Notes: generated by a model from the letters alone, not told the origin. Counted from the first letter of the stretch, positions 44,754-54,526 are shown. The stretch is DNA of 64,000 bases from a bacterium MS4 (GCA_000752215.1 CCFG01000008.1:389091-453090), one strand, 5' to 3'. A program made the numbers and translations.

Positions 44754-46420
44754 ACGCTGAAAGGACTTCCCACAGAAATTTTGCGAAATACTTCAATTTC
44801 TGGAATTTGGTAAAGTACGGCTCCATGCTGCTGCTGCTGGTGTTTCTGGTCTATCCGTTTTTCTCCGTTATCTTCCACAGCTTTCTCAGCAGCGACGGAA
44901 AATTCACTTTCGAATTTTATAAGATTTTCTTTACCAAGCAGTATTATTACCGCACCCTGTGGAACAGCCTCGCGACTTCCGGAATCTCCACCGTTTTTGC
45001 GATTATCATCGGCGTTCCGCTCGCTTACATAACCAGCCGCTTCAACGTGTACTGGAAAAAATGCATCAATATGCTGATCATTATGTCCCTGATGTCGCCT
45101 CCGTTTATCGGTGCGTATTCCTGGATTATGCTGCTCGGCAGAAACGGCCTGTTTACGAACGCGCTTGCGAAAATCGGCATTATCACTCCGCCGATTTACG
45201 GCTTTGGCGGAATCGTTCTGGTGTTTACCCTGAAATTTTTTCCCTATGTTTATTTATACGTTTCAGGTGCCATGTCGAGCATCGACCGCTCTCTGGAGGA
45301 GGCGGCCGAAAACCTCGGTTCCAGCAAGCTGAGAAGAGTGATGACGATTACCATGCCGGTGATCATGCCGACGCTTGCGGCAGGCGCGATTATGGCGTTT
45401 ATGTCGTCACTGGCGGACTTCGGCACGCCCATGCTGATCGGCGAAGGCTACAAGGTTCTTCCCGTCCTCGTATATGAGGAGTACATGAGCGAAATGGGCG
45501 GCAACGCCAACATGGCCGGAGCGCTCAGCGTCGTGATCATCTGCTGTTCCACCGCGGTGCTCCTGATTCAGAAATATGTGGTGGCGCGCAAGAATTACGT
45601 CATGACCGCGCTCCGCCCCCCGATCGTGGAAGAGCTTTCCCGGGGGAAAAGAATCCTTCTGACCGCGCTTTGCATGTTCGTCGCGTCCGTCGCGTTTTTA
45701 CCGCAGATCGTTGTGATCTTTACGTCCTTTATCAAGACGAACGGGCCGATCTTTGTGCAGGGCTTCAGTCTGGAAAGCTATGAAAAAATCTTCTACAAGC
45801 TGTCCAAGAATATCACGAATACGTTTATGTTCTCCTTTATCGCCATCATCATCATTATTATCTTCGGTATGCTTCTTTCCTACCTTGTCGTGAAAAAGAA
45901 GAGCAAAATCAGCAGCACGCTGGATTTGCTGTTGATGTTCCCCTATGTGATCCCCGGCGCCGTGCTCGGCATCAGCATGCTCGTTGCGTTCAATAAGCCC
46001 CCGCTCATGCTGTCCGGCACCGCCGTCATTATGATTATCGCCTATGTCATCCGGAAAATGCCTTATACCATCCGTTCCAGCAGCGCGCTGCTGTACCAGA
46101 TCGACCCCAGCATTGAGGAGGCCTCCATCAACCTCGGCGTATCCCCAATGCGCACCTTCTTTAAAATAACGGCGAGAATGATGGCGCCCGGCGTTTTGTC
46201 CGGCGCGATCCTGAGCTGGATTACCACCATCAACGAACTGAGCTCCAGCATTATGCTGTACAGCGGGAAAACCGCGACGATCTCGGTAGCGATCTATACC
46301 GAGGTGGTCCGTTCCAGCTTTGGAACCGCCGCGGCGCTGGCGTCCATTCTGACGGTTGCCACCATTTTGTCCCTGCTGCTGTTCAACTGGGTCAGCAAGG
46401 GCAGGGTTTCCGTGGTCTGA
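44750..46420 (+). CDS. ABC transporter permease, two fused membrane domains (AfuB/FbpB-type)
   Basis: 556 residues with about 12 membrane segments and two EAA loops: SLEEAAENLGSSKLRRV near 180 and SIEEASINLGVSPMRTF near 450. The fused two-domain layout is usual for iron, phosphonate and hexose-phosphate importers of this family. It completes the binding protein-ATPase-permease set. Confidence 0.92.
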   Translation: MNAERTSHRNFAKYFNFWNLVKYGSMLLLLVFLVYPFFSVIFHSFLSSDGKFTFEFYKIFFTKQYYYRTLWNSLATSGISTVFAIIIGVPLAYITSRFNVYWKKCINMLIIMSLMSPPFIGAYSWIMLLGRNGLFTNALAKIGIITPPIYGFGGIVLVFTLKFFPYVYLYVSGAMSSIDRSLEEAAENLGSSKLRRVMTITMPVIMPTLAAGAIMAFMSSLADFGTPMLIGEGYKVLPVLVYEEYMSEMGGNANMAGALSVVIICCSTAVLLIQKYVVARKNYVMTALRPPIVEELSRGKRILLTALCMFVASVAFLPQIVVIFTSFIKTNGPIFVQGFSLESYEKIFYKLSKNITNTFMFSFIAIIIIIIFGMLLSYLVVKKKSKISSTLDLLLMFPYVIPGAVLGISMLVAFNKPPLMLSGTAVIMIIAYVIRKMPYTIRSSSALLYQIDPSIEEASINLGVSPMRTFFKITARMMAPGVLSGAILSWITTINELSSSIMLYSGKTATISVAIYTEVVRSSFGTAAALASILTVATILSLLLFNWVSKGRVSVV

Positions 46421-46431
46421 TGAAACGAAAA

Positions 46432-46465
46432 GGGAGCGGACAGAAACTGTCGGCTCCCCTGTTTT
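46432..46465 (+). terminator. Terminator after the permease gene
   Basis: 12-bp stem with one mismatch (46432-46443 with 46447-46458) and a T-rich exit. Confidence 0.75.
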
Positions 46466-46525
46466 CGTAACGGGCTTTTCGGATCCCGGCAACCATTGTA
46501 TAATGGAATAGTGGATGGTGATCAT

Positions 46526-48313
46526 ATGAGTTCTGAAAAAAAGGGAAAGATCAGTTTTTTTGCACGGCTGTTTATTTGCTTTGCCGTTATCAGCATTGTT
46601 CCCGTTGCGATTCTGGGAACGCTTACCTACACCATCTCTTCCAATATTTCTATGGGAAATGTAGAGTACCAGTCCTCCAAAACGGTGAACAACGCGGCGG
46701 TGAGCCTGGAACAGACCATCGGCGAGTACCGGTCCGCCCTGTCCTATTTCTGCGAGGACGACGACACGGTCCAGAAAATCGGCGCTCCCGCGATTACCCA
46801 GTCGGACAGCACAAGCCTCTACCAGAAGATGTATATTTTACTGGCGGGGAAATCGACCAACGTAGCCATGCACCTAATTAAGGCGGACGGGTCGTTCGGA
46901 ATTTCCACCTCTGTGATCCCGGAAGCCTACCATGTCCGAAACCACGGCGACTGGGGGATTTTCCGCGAAATGAATGCATCCTACGGCACCGTCCTGTACT
47001 CCAATCACTATGTTTCGCAGGAAGGGAAAAACTACTGTATCGCGGTGGGCGACAGTATCCGGAAGGACGGACAGATCATTGCCTATGCGGTGATCGATAT
47101 TCCGTCGGACGTCTTTCAGACGGCGCTCGACTCGGTCAACGTATCGCTTCCGGTCCGGTACGCCGTTGTGGATAAAAACAACTATATCCTGTATGATGAA
47201 ATCTTCAGCGGACAGAACCGGATTTTTATGGATACGGACTTCCGCAATCAGATGCTTCAGGCCGGAGAGAGCAAAAGGTTCTATCTGGAAAAGCCGAAAC
47301 GCATCATTACGTGGGAAACGACCCCGGGCGGATATCCCCTTCGGGTGATTTCCTCGGTTCCGGTCGAGCTGGTCGTCATCAACAGCAACTATATCATGGA
47401 TACCGCCATCGCGGTCGCGCTGGGTTCCATTTTCCTGTGCGTGCTGATTTCACCCATGCTGGTGCGCAGCCTGACCAAGCCGCTGAACGCCATTGTCCGC
47501 ACCATGAACAAGGTCCAGAACGGCGACACCAGCGCGCGTGTCGACGTACGCAACGACGATGAATTCGGTTATATCGGGCGGAGCCTGAACTCCATGCTGG
47601 ACCGTTTGAACGAACTGTTTGCCACCAATCTGGAAAAGCAGAACCGGCTGCGCCTGGCGGAGCTGAAATCGCTGTATTCGCAGATCAATCCCCATTTTCT
47701 GTACAACACTCTGGATTCCATCAAATGGCTCGCCAAGCTGAACGGGGTGGACGATATCGTGCTGATTGTCTCCCAGCTTGGAAAGCTTCTGAAAAACAGT
47801 ATCCGCAACGAAAAGGAGTCCGTTCAGATTTCAGAGGAAATCGGGCTGGTCGGGAGCTATCTGTCCATCCAGAAAATACGGTATGAGGACAAGTTCGACG
47901 CCGCCGTACAGGTGGACGACGACATTATGGACTGCTACGTGCCGAAATTTATCATCCAGCCGATCGTCGAAAATGCGATTATACATGGAATCGAGGATAA
48001 AATCGGGAAAGCGCATTTAGTCATCCGCGGCTGGCGCCAGAATGACAAAATCATTTTTGAGGTGGAAGACGACGGCGTGGGAATCAGTGAAGAAAAGCTG
48101 AGCAGCATCCGGCGGTCCGCCCCCGCGAAAGCGCTCGACAGCGACAGCATTGGAATTGCAAATGTGGATAAACGGATTAAACTGTACTACGGCGAAGATT
48201 ATGGGCTGGAAATTCAAAGCGAAGAGAATATCGGTACGATCACACGGATCACGATGCCTTTTTCAACTTTACCGCTTGGAAACGAGAATGTGGGGGGTTC
48301 CGGTAATGATTAA
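46526..48313 (+). CDS. Sensor histidine kinase (YesM/LytS type)
   Basis: 595 residues: a membrane segment near 12-35, an extracellular sensing region about 40-290, a second membrane segment near 295-315, a HAMP linker (about 320-370), a His_kinase domain with the phosphorylated histidine in QINPHFLYNTLDSI, and an ATPase domain with EDDGVGI. Extracellular sensing of a sugar or of the binding protein is usual. An extended -10 (TATAAT near 46499-46504) precedes it. ATG 46526 follows GGTGAT. It overlaps the response regulator gene by 8 bases. Confidence 0.9.
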   Translation: MSSEKKGKISFFARLFICFAVISIVPVAILGTLTYTISSNISMGNVEYQSSKTVNNAAVSLEQTIGEYRSALSYFCEDDDTVQKIGAPAITQSDSTSLYQKMYILLAGKSTNVAMHLIKADGSFGISTSVIPEAYHVRNHGDWGIFREMNASYGTVLYSNHYVSQEGKNYCIAVGDSIRKDGQIIAYAVIDIPSDVFQTALDSVNVSLPVRYAVVDKNNYILYDEIFSGQNRIFMDTDFRNQMLQAGESKRFYLEKPKRIITWETTPGGYPLRVISSVPVELVVINSNYIMDTAIAVALGSIFLCVLISPMLVRSLTKPLNAIVRTMNKVQNGDTSARVDVRNDDEFGYIGRSLNSMLDRLNELFATNLEKQNRLRLAELKSLYSQINPHFLYNTLDSIKWLAKLNGVDDIVLIVSQLGKLLKNSIRNEKESVQISEEIGLVGSYLSIQKIRYEDKFDAAVQVDDDIMDCYVPKFIIQPIVENAIIHGIEDKIGKAHLVIRGWRQNDKIIFEVEDDGVGISEEKLSSIRRSAPAKALDSDSIGIANVDKRIKLYYGEDYGLEIQSEENIGTITRITMPFSTLPLGNENVGGSGND

Positions 48314-49094
48314 AGTAGTCGTTGTTGAAGATGAAGTCCTGGTCAAGAAGGGCCTGATCCTGACCACGAACTGGCAGAAGTACGGCTGTGAAGTCGTGGG
48401 GGAGGCCTCCAACGGGATGGAGGGAATCCGTGAGATCACCCGTATCCGGCCCGATATCGTGATCACGGATGTCCGGATGCCCGGTCTTGACGGAATCAGC
48501 ATGATTGAACAGATCAAGGCAGGCGGCATCAAGCCGGAGTTTGTTATCATTTCCGGCTACAGCGAATTCGAGTATGCCCGGCAGGCGGTAAAGCTTGGCG
48601 TCCGGGATTTTCTGATCAAGCCGATTGACGACGACGATCTGGACGCCGCGCTGAAAAGCACCTGTGAAGCGGTGCACGATAAGCAGCGCATCCACAAAAT
48701 ACAGGATAAAATGAACGATATTTCGGACAGCCGCGTCATGCTGTTTAAGGAATATCTGCTGGATGAAAAAAAGGATAACGACTATGTTGCTCTGGCCGTC
48801 AAGCATATCAGTGCCAACTATCAGAAGGACATCAGCGTGAAGAGCGTCGCGGACGGCCTTTTTATCAGCGAAAGCTACCTGAGCCGCCTTTTTAAAAATA
48901 CGGTGGGGCAGACCTTCGGGGATTATCTGACCTATTACCGCATCAAAAAAGCCTGTGAGCTGCTGAAAAAACCGAACGGGAAAATCTATGAGGTCGCCAA
49001 TCTGATCGGCTACAAGGATCAGCGTTATTTCAGCATGATCTTTAAAAAACTGGTGGGAGTTACTCCAAAAGAATTTCGTGAAAGACTGGAATAA
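48306..49094 (+). CDS. Response regulator, AraC-type (YesN family)
   Basis: 262 residues. Receiver domain with the acidic pair in VVEDE, phosphorylated aspartate in VITDVRMPGLDG, and KPID lysine; then an AraC helix-turn-helix pair (about 160-258, SVKSVADGLFISESYLSRLF and YEVANLIGYKDQRYFSMIFKK). ATG 48306 overlaps the kinase stop. It should activate the adjacent ABC operon. Confidence 0.92.
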   Translation: MIKVVVVEDEVLVKKGLILTTNWQKYGCEVVGEASNGMEGIREITRIRPDIVITDVRMPGLDGISMIEQIKAGGIKPEFVIISGYSEFEYARQAVKLGVRDFLIKPIDDDDLDAALKSTCEAVHDKQRIHKIQDKMNDISDSRVMLFKEYLLDEKKDNDYVALAVKHISANYQKDISVKSVADGLFISESYLSRLFKNTVGQTFGDYLTYYRIKKACELLKKPNGKIYEVANLIGYKDQRYFSMIFKKLVGVTPKEFRERLE

Positions 49095-49103
49095 GCCCTA
49101 CGA

Positions 49104-49200
49104 CATTTCCAATTGATTCTGCAGCAAGGTTGCGTTTCTCTCCCGCCGAGGGCGGGGGAGGAACGTGTTTTGTCTCGCAAACTGAAATGGAATTGCTATC
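49104..49200. repeat. 97-base hairpin repeat, copy 2
   Basis: Copy of 40505-40601. Changes in the central stem convert Watson-Crick pairs to G-U pairs and leave the stem closed. It directly follows the response regulator gene, again in a 3' intergenic position. Confidence 0.8.
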
Positions 49201-49225
49201 AATCGTTAGAAAGGCATGATAACCG

Positions 49226-49825
49226 ATGATAAAGAACATTGTATTTGATATGGGAAACGTTCTGCTGGCATATACTCCGGAGGAATACATCAAGACGATC
49301 ACACAGGATGATGCCGCGGCGGCCGCCGTGCTGAAAGAGCTGTTTCAATCCGAGGAATGGCGGCAGCTGGATGCCGGCGCCATTACGGAGGAGGCTGCGG
49401 TCGCCCAGGTCTGCGCAAGAATTCACCAATATGCCGCGGAAGTGAAAAAAGCAATGGACAACTGGCACTCCGACTTGACGCCCATGCCGGGTATGCCGGA
49501 AATAGTGATCCGACTCAAGGAAAGAGGCTATAAAATTTATCTTCTCTCCAATACGAGCCTGCGTTTCTTTCAATATCGGGATAAGGTGGAAATGTTCCGC
49601 AGCTTTGACGGCTTTATCGTCTCCGCAAAAGAAAAGCTGGTAAAACCGGATGTCGCCATCTTTGAATGCCTCTGCGGGCGGTACGGCCTTCTCAGCGGCG
49701 AATGCCTTTTTATCGACGACCTGCAGCAGAACATTGCCGGAGCCGAAAAAGCGGGACTTCACGGGCACCTTTTCCGTGGGGCGGAGGAGCTTTTCCGATA
49801 TCTTGAAGCAAATCACCTCCTATAA
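49226..49825 (+). CDS. HAD-superfamily phosphatase (YihX-like)
   Basis: 199 residues of HAD subfamily IA. Motif I is FDMGNVL (nucleophile D8), motif II LLSNTS, motif III lysine in VKPDVAIF and motif IV FIDDLQQN. E. coli YihX of this group removes phosphate from alpha-glucose 1-phosphate. A helical cap domain of about 70 residues follows motif I. The neighbouring hexose-phosphate genes make a sugar phosphatase plausible. Confidence 0.85.
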   Translation: MIKNIVFDMGNVLLAYTPEEYIKTITQDDAAAAAVLKELFQSEEWRQLDAGAITEEAAVAQVCARIHQYAAEVKKAMDNWHSDLTPMPGMPEIVIRLKERGYKIYLLSNTSLRFFQYRDKVEMFRSFDGFIVSAKEKLVKPDVAIFECLCGRYGLLSGECLFIDDLQQNIAGAEKAGLHGHLFRGAEELFRYLEANHLL

Positions 49826-49870
49826 AAATATCCCTTCGGAAAGCGCTCAGCTTTCCGAAGGGATATTTTT
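49825..49870. terminator. Bidirectional terminator
   Basis: About 19-bp stem (AAAAATATCCC...) with a short loop, T-run on both strands, between the convergent HAD and NUDIX genes. Confidence 0.88.
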
Positions 49871-49911
49871 CGTCTGCGGACTTTCTGCTTTGTTTTGCGA
49901 TCTCAATCTTT

Positions 49912-50538
49912 TTATGGCTCTTCTTGATATTCATAATAGATTTCAATCTTATCCGGGGAAGAAATTGCTTTTTGGGGGCTCAATCGCCCGACTTCCCGCG
50001 CGGCAAAGGTTTGACAGAACAGATTGTAAGGAGCCTGGTCTTTCTTAAGAGTTTCTTTTAAAAAGATACAGCCGTTTTTCATAAAAATAAAAACCACCTG
50101 AAAACGGTCGTCATGGTAAAGCTTCTGCTGCTTTGGGACATGGGATATGCTGATTTGCGGCAGGCGGTTCCCGATCGTGTCTTTGTATCCGACCGGCATG
50201 TTCAAGTTCTCTATGTCCGCTTCCTCTATCCAATCCAACTGGCCTCCGTCTTCATCAAACAGGACTTCGGGGATATCATCCGCCCTGCAGACATAGGGGA
50301 CGATGAGCGTCTGCTCCGTGCCGATTTTGTAGAGCCATGGATGCCGCAACTCCTGTACCGTTATCCCGATACCGGACTCTTCCTTGTATTCCTGTATCAG
50401 CCTTTCAACGGTTGACCGGTCGGTTCGTTCCAGCTTTCCGCCTAACAGCTCATATTCCTCTCTTCTGTTTTTTCTTAGAAGATATTTGCCGTTTCTATTT
50501 AATACACCTTTTACGGATACGGAAATTTCCAAATTCAT
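49912..50538 (-). CDS. NUDIX hydrolase
   Basis: 208 residues. A Nudix box starts at GGKLERTD and continues to QEYKEESGI; the usual RE pair reads QE, a mild departure. NUDIX enzymes hydrolyse nucleoside diphosphates linked to another group. The C-terminal about 70 residues are not recognised. Isolated gene; AAAGGA precedes the ATG. Confidence 0.8.
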   Translation of the reverse strand: MNLEISVSVKGVLNRNGKYLLRKNRREEYELLGGKLERTDRSTVERLIQEYKEESGIGITVQELRHPWLYKIGTEQTLIVPYVCRADDIPEVLFDEDGGQLDWIEEADIENLNMPVGYKDTIGNRLPQISISHVPKQQKLYHDDRFQVVFIFMKNGCIFLKETLKKDQAPYNLFCQTFAAREVGRLSPQKAISSPDKIEIYYEYQEEP

Positions 50539-50836
50539 CCATTCCTTTCCGAGATGCAGATTTTCTGTATTTCAATTGTATATAGGAAAAATGTAAAAGT
50601 CAATAAAGGAAAAAAAGTCCGGCGAAGGCCGGGCTTTTCTGCTGTTCAGGAAAAGCAGAGAAGAAAATAGGATTGGTATCCCGGAAGCTATTGAAGAAAA
50701 AGGAGAAACATTTTCATCTGTTTTCCGCATTTATGTGGAAGAATAAGTTTGAAGGACCATCCTTTCGGTTGGTAAAAGCATGTTTTTAAAGACAGTTATA
50801 CAGAATTTCTTGGCCAAGTTTGGAACAAGTATACAA
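50539..50836. other. Intergenic region upstream of the second sugar operon
   Basis: Contains the expected NUDIX promoter region and a GC-rich hairpin at about 50611-50639 (arms AAGTCCGGC and GCCGGGCTT) with T-runs on both strands, which looks like a stand-alone terminator. No gene is supported. Confidence 0.5.
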
Positions 50837-50877
50837 TTGACTTTCCAAAATTCAGATGATAATATTATAATAAAGTA
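50837..50877 (+). promoter_or_regulatory. Promoter and GntR operator of the second Rbs-type operon
   Basis: TTGACT (50837-50842), 17 bases, TAATAT (50860-50865). The 19-base ATAATATTATAATAAAGTA (50859-50877) covers the -10 box and is identical to a sequence in front of the GntR gene at 57.8 kb. A further AAGTAAT/ATTACTT repeat follows at about 50874-50898. Confidence 0.75.
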
Positions 50878-50927
50878 ATGTTATAACAATATTACTTAAT
50901 CAGTAAAAAACGAAAAGGGGAACAAAA

Positions 50928-51959
50928 ATGAAAAGGATACTGGCATTACTCTTATGTGTAACAATGGCTTTTGGTATGACGGCCTGCGGAGCATCCAATT
51001 CGGATGCATCCTCCGGCTCTGACGCTTCCGCCGCTCCGACGGCTTCCGGCACTGGCTCCGGCAGCAAGAAGATCGCGTACGCGATTCCGGGACTGACCGG
51101 TCCGATCTGGAACGCCGCGGGCGAAGGCTTCAAGAAGCAGGCTGAAGAATTCGGCTGGGAAGCAACCATTATCGACCCGAATGATAATCTGGAAAATCAG
51201 ATTTCCATGGTGCAGAACGCAATGTCCACCGGTATCGACGGCCTTGTCATTACGCCGATCGACGGTCAGGCGGTCGCTCCGCTGATGTCCGAACTGGAAT
51301 CTTCAAAAATCCCGGTTGTTGCCATCGACCGTCAGGTGCAGGGAACGTCGCTTGCAACGGTTGAAGCCGATAACTCCAAGATCGGTAAAGAAATGGGCGA
51401 AATGTTCATCAAGAGCCTCGGAAACGAAAAGGGGAAAGTCCTGATTGTCGGCGGCCCGCTGTCCAGCTCCGCGACGGTCAACAGAACCGAAGGCTTTAAG
51501 CTTGCCATCAAGGGCCACGACAATATTGAAATCGTCGGCGAGTCCGCTACTGAGTTTGACAATGAAGTCGCTTTGGCCGCCATTTCCAATTACCTGCAGG
51601 CCAATCCGGACATCAACTGCATCTTCTCCTGCACCGACTCCCTGCTGCCCTCCATCATGACCGCTCTGGAAGAAAGCCACAAGCTTGCTCCCGTCGGGGA
51701 AAAGGGACATGTCTTTGTTTATTCCGTGGACGGCGACGGCTACGGACTGACTCAGGTTGTCAACGGCAGCATCGACGCTACATACGGTCTTGATCCCTAT
51801 GAGTGGGCCGCTTCCGCCGTCAAGGCGCTGAAAGATTCTTTTGACGGAAAAACCGTTGAAAAATCCATCCTGATTTCCGGCCGCATCGTTACAAAGGATA
51901 ATTTTGAGAAGCTGAAGGCTGACGGAGTCCTTTGGGGCGCGGATTCCATGAAGAAATAA
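50928..51959 (+). CDS. Sugar-binding lipoprotein (RbsB family), second operon
   Basis: 343 residues with a lipoprotein signal ending GMTACG and a periplasmic-binding fold (KKIAYAIPGLTGPIWNAAGEGF, then GIDGLVITPIDGQAVAPL). First gene of a six-gene catabolic operon. A terminator-like hairpin follows, so it is probably made in excess. GGGGAAC precedes the ATG. Confidence 0.92.
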   Translation: MKRILALLLCVTMAFGMTACGASNSDASSGSDASAAPTASGTGSGSKKIAYAIPGLTGPIWNAAGEGFKKQAEEFGWEATIIDPNDNLENQISMVQNAMSTGIDGLVITPIDGQAVAPLMSELESSKIPVVAIDRQVQGTSLATVEADNSKIGKEMGEMFIKSLGNEKGKVLIVGGPLSSSATVNRTEGFKLAIKGHDNIEIVGESATEFDNEVALAAISNYLQANPDINCIFSCTDSLLPSIMTALEESHKLAPVGEKGHVFVYSVDGDGYGLTQVVNGSIDATYGLDPYEWAASAVKALKDSFDGKTVEKSILISGRIVTKDNFEKLKADGVLWGADSMKK

Positions 51960-51973
51960 TCAACTTTCATTTG

Positions 51974-52014
51974 AGAGGGCTTTCCGTTTGAAGTCTGAAG
52001 AAAGCCCTCTTTTT
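51974..52014 (+). terminator. Intra-operon attenuator after the binding-protein gene
   Basis: 10-bp stem (AGAGGGCTTT 51974-51983 with 52001-52010) and TTTT, between the binding-protein and ATPase genes. Confidence 0.8.
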
Positions 52015-52043
52015 AATGTAATAAGAATGGTGGTGCTAACGAA

Positions 52044-53537
52044 TTGGATCAAAACATCATTGTCAATATGAAAGACATTACCATGTCCTTTTCGGGAAAC
52101 AAAGTGCTGAAATCCGTTAACTTTCAGCTGCGCCGGGGCGAGGTCCACTCGCTGATGGGTGCAAACGGCGCGGGAAAAAGCACGCTGGTCAAAATTCTAA
52201 ACGGGATTTACCACCCGGTATCCGGTACGATCGAAATCGACGGAACGCCTGTGAACATCAAAAGCCCCGGGGATACCGAACAGTACGGCCTGGCGTTTGT
52301 GCATCAGGAACTGAACGTCTGCATCGACATGACGGTCGCGGAAAATATGTATCTCGGCAACTGGATCACGGACAAGCGCGGCCTGTACGACAGAAAGGCG
52401 ACCTCCGCGAAAGCGAAAGAACTGCTTGACATGATGGGGGTCAGTATCGACCCGGACGCCAAGGTGCGGTCGCTGCGCACAGCGGAAAAACAGGTAATCG
52501 AAATTCTGAAAACCCTTACCAAAGATGCAAAAGTGGTGGTGTTGGACGAACCCACTTCCTCCTTAAATGAAAAAGAGAAAGAAAACTTCTTCCTGATCGT
52601 CGACAAAATGAAGCAGCGGGGAGTCAGCATTATCTTTATCTCCCATTTTCTTGAGGACGTCATACAGATTTCCGACAGGGTAACCGTTTTGAAGGACGGC
52701 GTAAACAACGGAGCGTTTACCGCCGGCAGCTTTACCAAAGATGATTTGATAACCGCAATGATGGGGCGCAAGCTGGAAAACAGCGACTATGAGGTGATTC
52801 AGGTCAAAGAGGATGCCCCGGTAGTACTTGAGCTTAAAGATTTCACCAGCGCAAAAAAATTCCAGAATATCAATCTGCAGATTCAGGAAGGCGATATCGT
52901 TGGGGTGTGCGGACTGCTGGGAGCGGGAAAAACGGAAATCGCACGGGCGGTTTTCGGTCTGGACTCCTACGATTCGGGGGACATTCTGCTTTTCGGCAAG
53001 AGAATGGCAAAACCGCGGCCTGATAAAATGATCGAAAACAAAGTGGCTTTGCTCACCGAGGAAAGAAAGCTCGAAGGCTTCGTGCCTTTGCTTTCCATCC
53101 GGGAGAACATAACACTATCCATTATAGAAAGAATGCGCGGAAAGGGCCGGGCGATAGACCGGAAAAAACAGCAGGAGCATTCCCAGCGGTTTGCCGAACA
53201 GATGAAGGTGAAAATGTCTGGCATTGAGCAGTCCGTCGTGTCGCTCAGCGGAGGAAATCAGCAGAAGGTCGTTATTGCGAAGTGCCTTTCCAGTGAACCC
53301 CGGCTCTTTTTGCTGGACGAACCTACCCGCGGTGTGGACGTTTACGCGAAATCGGAAATTTATAAGATTTTAAGAAATGCGGCGGAAGCCGGGACCGCGA
53401 TTCTTATTTTTTCCTCAGAGCTGGAGGAGCTTCTGGAAAACTGCAGTAAAATCATTATTTTGAAAAAGGGCAGCGTTTCCGGCATTGTCAATGCGGCAGA
53501 AATGACAAAAAATGATTTAATGGGCCTGATCGGCTAA
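52044..53537 (+). CDS. Sugar ABC transporter ATPase (RbsA family), second operon
   Basis: 497 residues from a TTG start with GGTGGTG about 8 bases upstream. Two ABC modules: Walker A GANGAGKST in the first; GLLGAGKTE in the second, which keeps the lysine that many second modules lose; signature LSGGNQQKVVIAK and Walker B LFLLDEPTRGVDV. It works with the neighbouring binding protein and permease. Confidence 0.92.
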   Translation: MDQNIIVNMKDITMSFSGNKVLKSVNFQLRRGEVHSLMGANGAGKSTLVKILNGIYHPVSGTIEIDGTPVNIKSPGDTEQYGLAFVHQELNVCIDMTVAENMYLGNWITDKRGLYDRKATSAKAKELLDMMGVSIDPDAKVRSLRTAEKQVIEILKTLTKDAKVVVLDEPTSSLNEKEKENFFLIVDKMKQRGVSIIFISHFLEDVIQISDRVTVLKDGVNNGAFTAGSFTKDDLITAMMGRKLENSDYEVIQVKEDAPVVLELKDFTSAKKFQNINLQIQEGDIVGVCGLLGAGKTEIARAVFGLDSYDSGDILLFGKRMAKPRPDKMIENKVALLTEERKLEGFVPLLSIRENITLSIIERMRGKGRAIDRKKQQEHSQRFAEQMKVKMSGIEQSVVSLSGGNQQKVVIAKCLSSEPRLFLLDEPTRGVDVYAKSEIYKILRNAAEAGTAILIFSSELEELLENCSKIIILKKGSVSGIVNAAEMTKNDLMGLIG

Positions 53538-53551
53538 GGGAGGTCAACACG

Positions 53552-54526
53552 ATGCAAAACGAATTGAAAAAAATACGGAAGTATTTTTCTGAGGACGCTG
53601 TGCGTCTGGGCATCATCGCGGTGTTTTTGATTGTAATGCCTTTTGTGTCCCCGTATTTTCTGAAAACTAAGAACATCATGAATATCCTGCAGAACATTTC
53701 TCTGCAGGGTATAACGGCCATCGGAATGACGATGGTAATTATCACGGGCAGCGGCGGCATCGACATTTCGGTCGGCGGTGTGCTGGCGCTTTCCGTCTGG
53801 GTTGCGGCCCTGATGATGAAAAGCGGCGTTTCATGGGTGCTGGCGGTTGCCGTGGCTATTCTGATCGCTGCGTTCTGCGGCATGGTGAACGCGTTCTCTG
53901 TGGGAATCATGAAAATTCCTCCCATGATCGCGACTCTGGCCATGATGTATATGACCCGCGGGCTGCAGACCGTTATTTCCCACGGCTCCACCCTGAACGG
54001 CCTGCCCGAGCAGTTCCAGTATATCGGGCAGGGAATGGTCTTCGGCGCGATTCCCATTCCCGCGATCCTGATTGTGCTTCTGTACATAGTCGCCGCGTGG
54101 TTCATGAACAAAACGGTCACCGGCCGGAATATCTACGCGATCGGCGGAAATCCGGAGGCCGCGCGTGTAGCCGGTATTAAAAACAATCATGTGATTTTCT
54201 TCTGCTATATCGCCTGTTCCGTTCTGGCGGCAATCGCCGGACTGATCTTCATTGCAAGAATGGACTCCGCGCCCGCGACGGTCGCGAACAATCTGGAAAT
54301 GAAAGCCATCATGGGCGCCGTAATCGGCGGAACCAGCGTCACCTTCGGCGGAAAGGGAAAAATGATGGGAACCTTCCTCGGTGTTGTCATTGTCGGCCTG
54401 ATCAGCAACGCGCTGGACCTGATGGGGGTTTCCGCCTATTATCAGCAGTTCATTCAGGGCGCGCTGGTTCTGGTCGTCGTATTTTTGGAAGCCGTACGGA
54501 CCAGAAGGGAAGCCAGGAGAAGCTGA
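53552..54526 (+). CDS. Sugar ABC transporter permease (RbsC family), second operon
   Basis: 324 residues, about eight to ten membrane segments, with GGIDISVGG near 70 and GGNPEAARVAGI near 195. GGGAGG precedes the ATG, 14 bases after the ATPase gene. Confidence 0.92.
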   Translation: MQNELKKIRKYFSEDAVRLGIIAVFLIVMPFVSPYFLKTKNIMNILQNISLQGITAIGMTMVIITGSGGIDISVGGVLALSVWVAALMMKSGVSWVLAVAVAILIAAFCGMVNAFSVGIMKIPPMIATLAMMYMTRGLQTVISHGSTLNGLPEQFQYIGQGMVFGAIPIPAILIVLLYIVAAWFMNKTVTGRNIYAIGGNPEAARVAGIKNNHVIFFCYIACSVLAAIAGLIFIARMDSAPATVANNLEMKAIMGAVIGGTSVTFGGKGKMMGTFLGVVIVGLISNALDLMGVSAYYQQFIQGALVLVVVFLEAVRTRREARRS

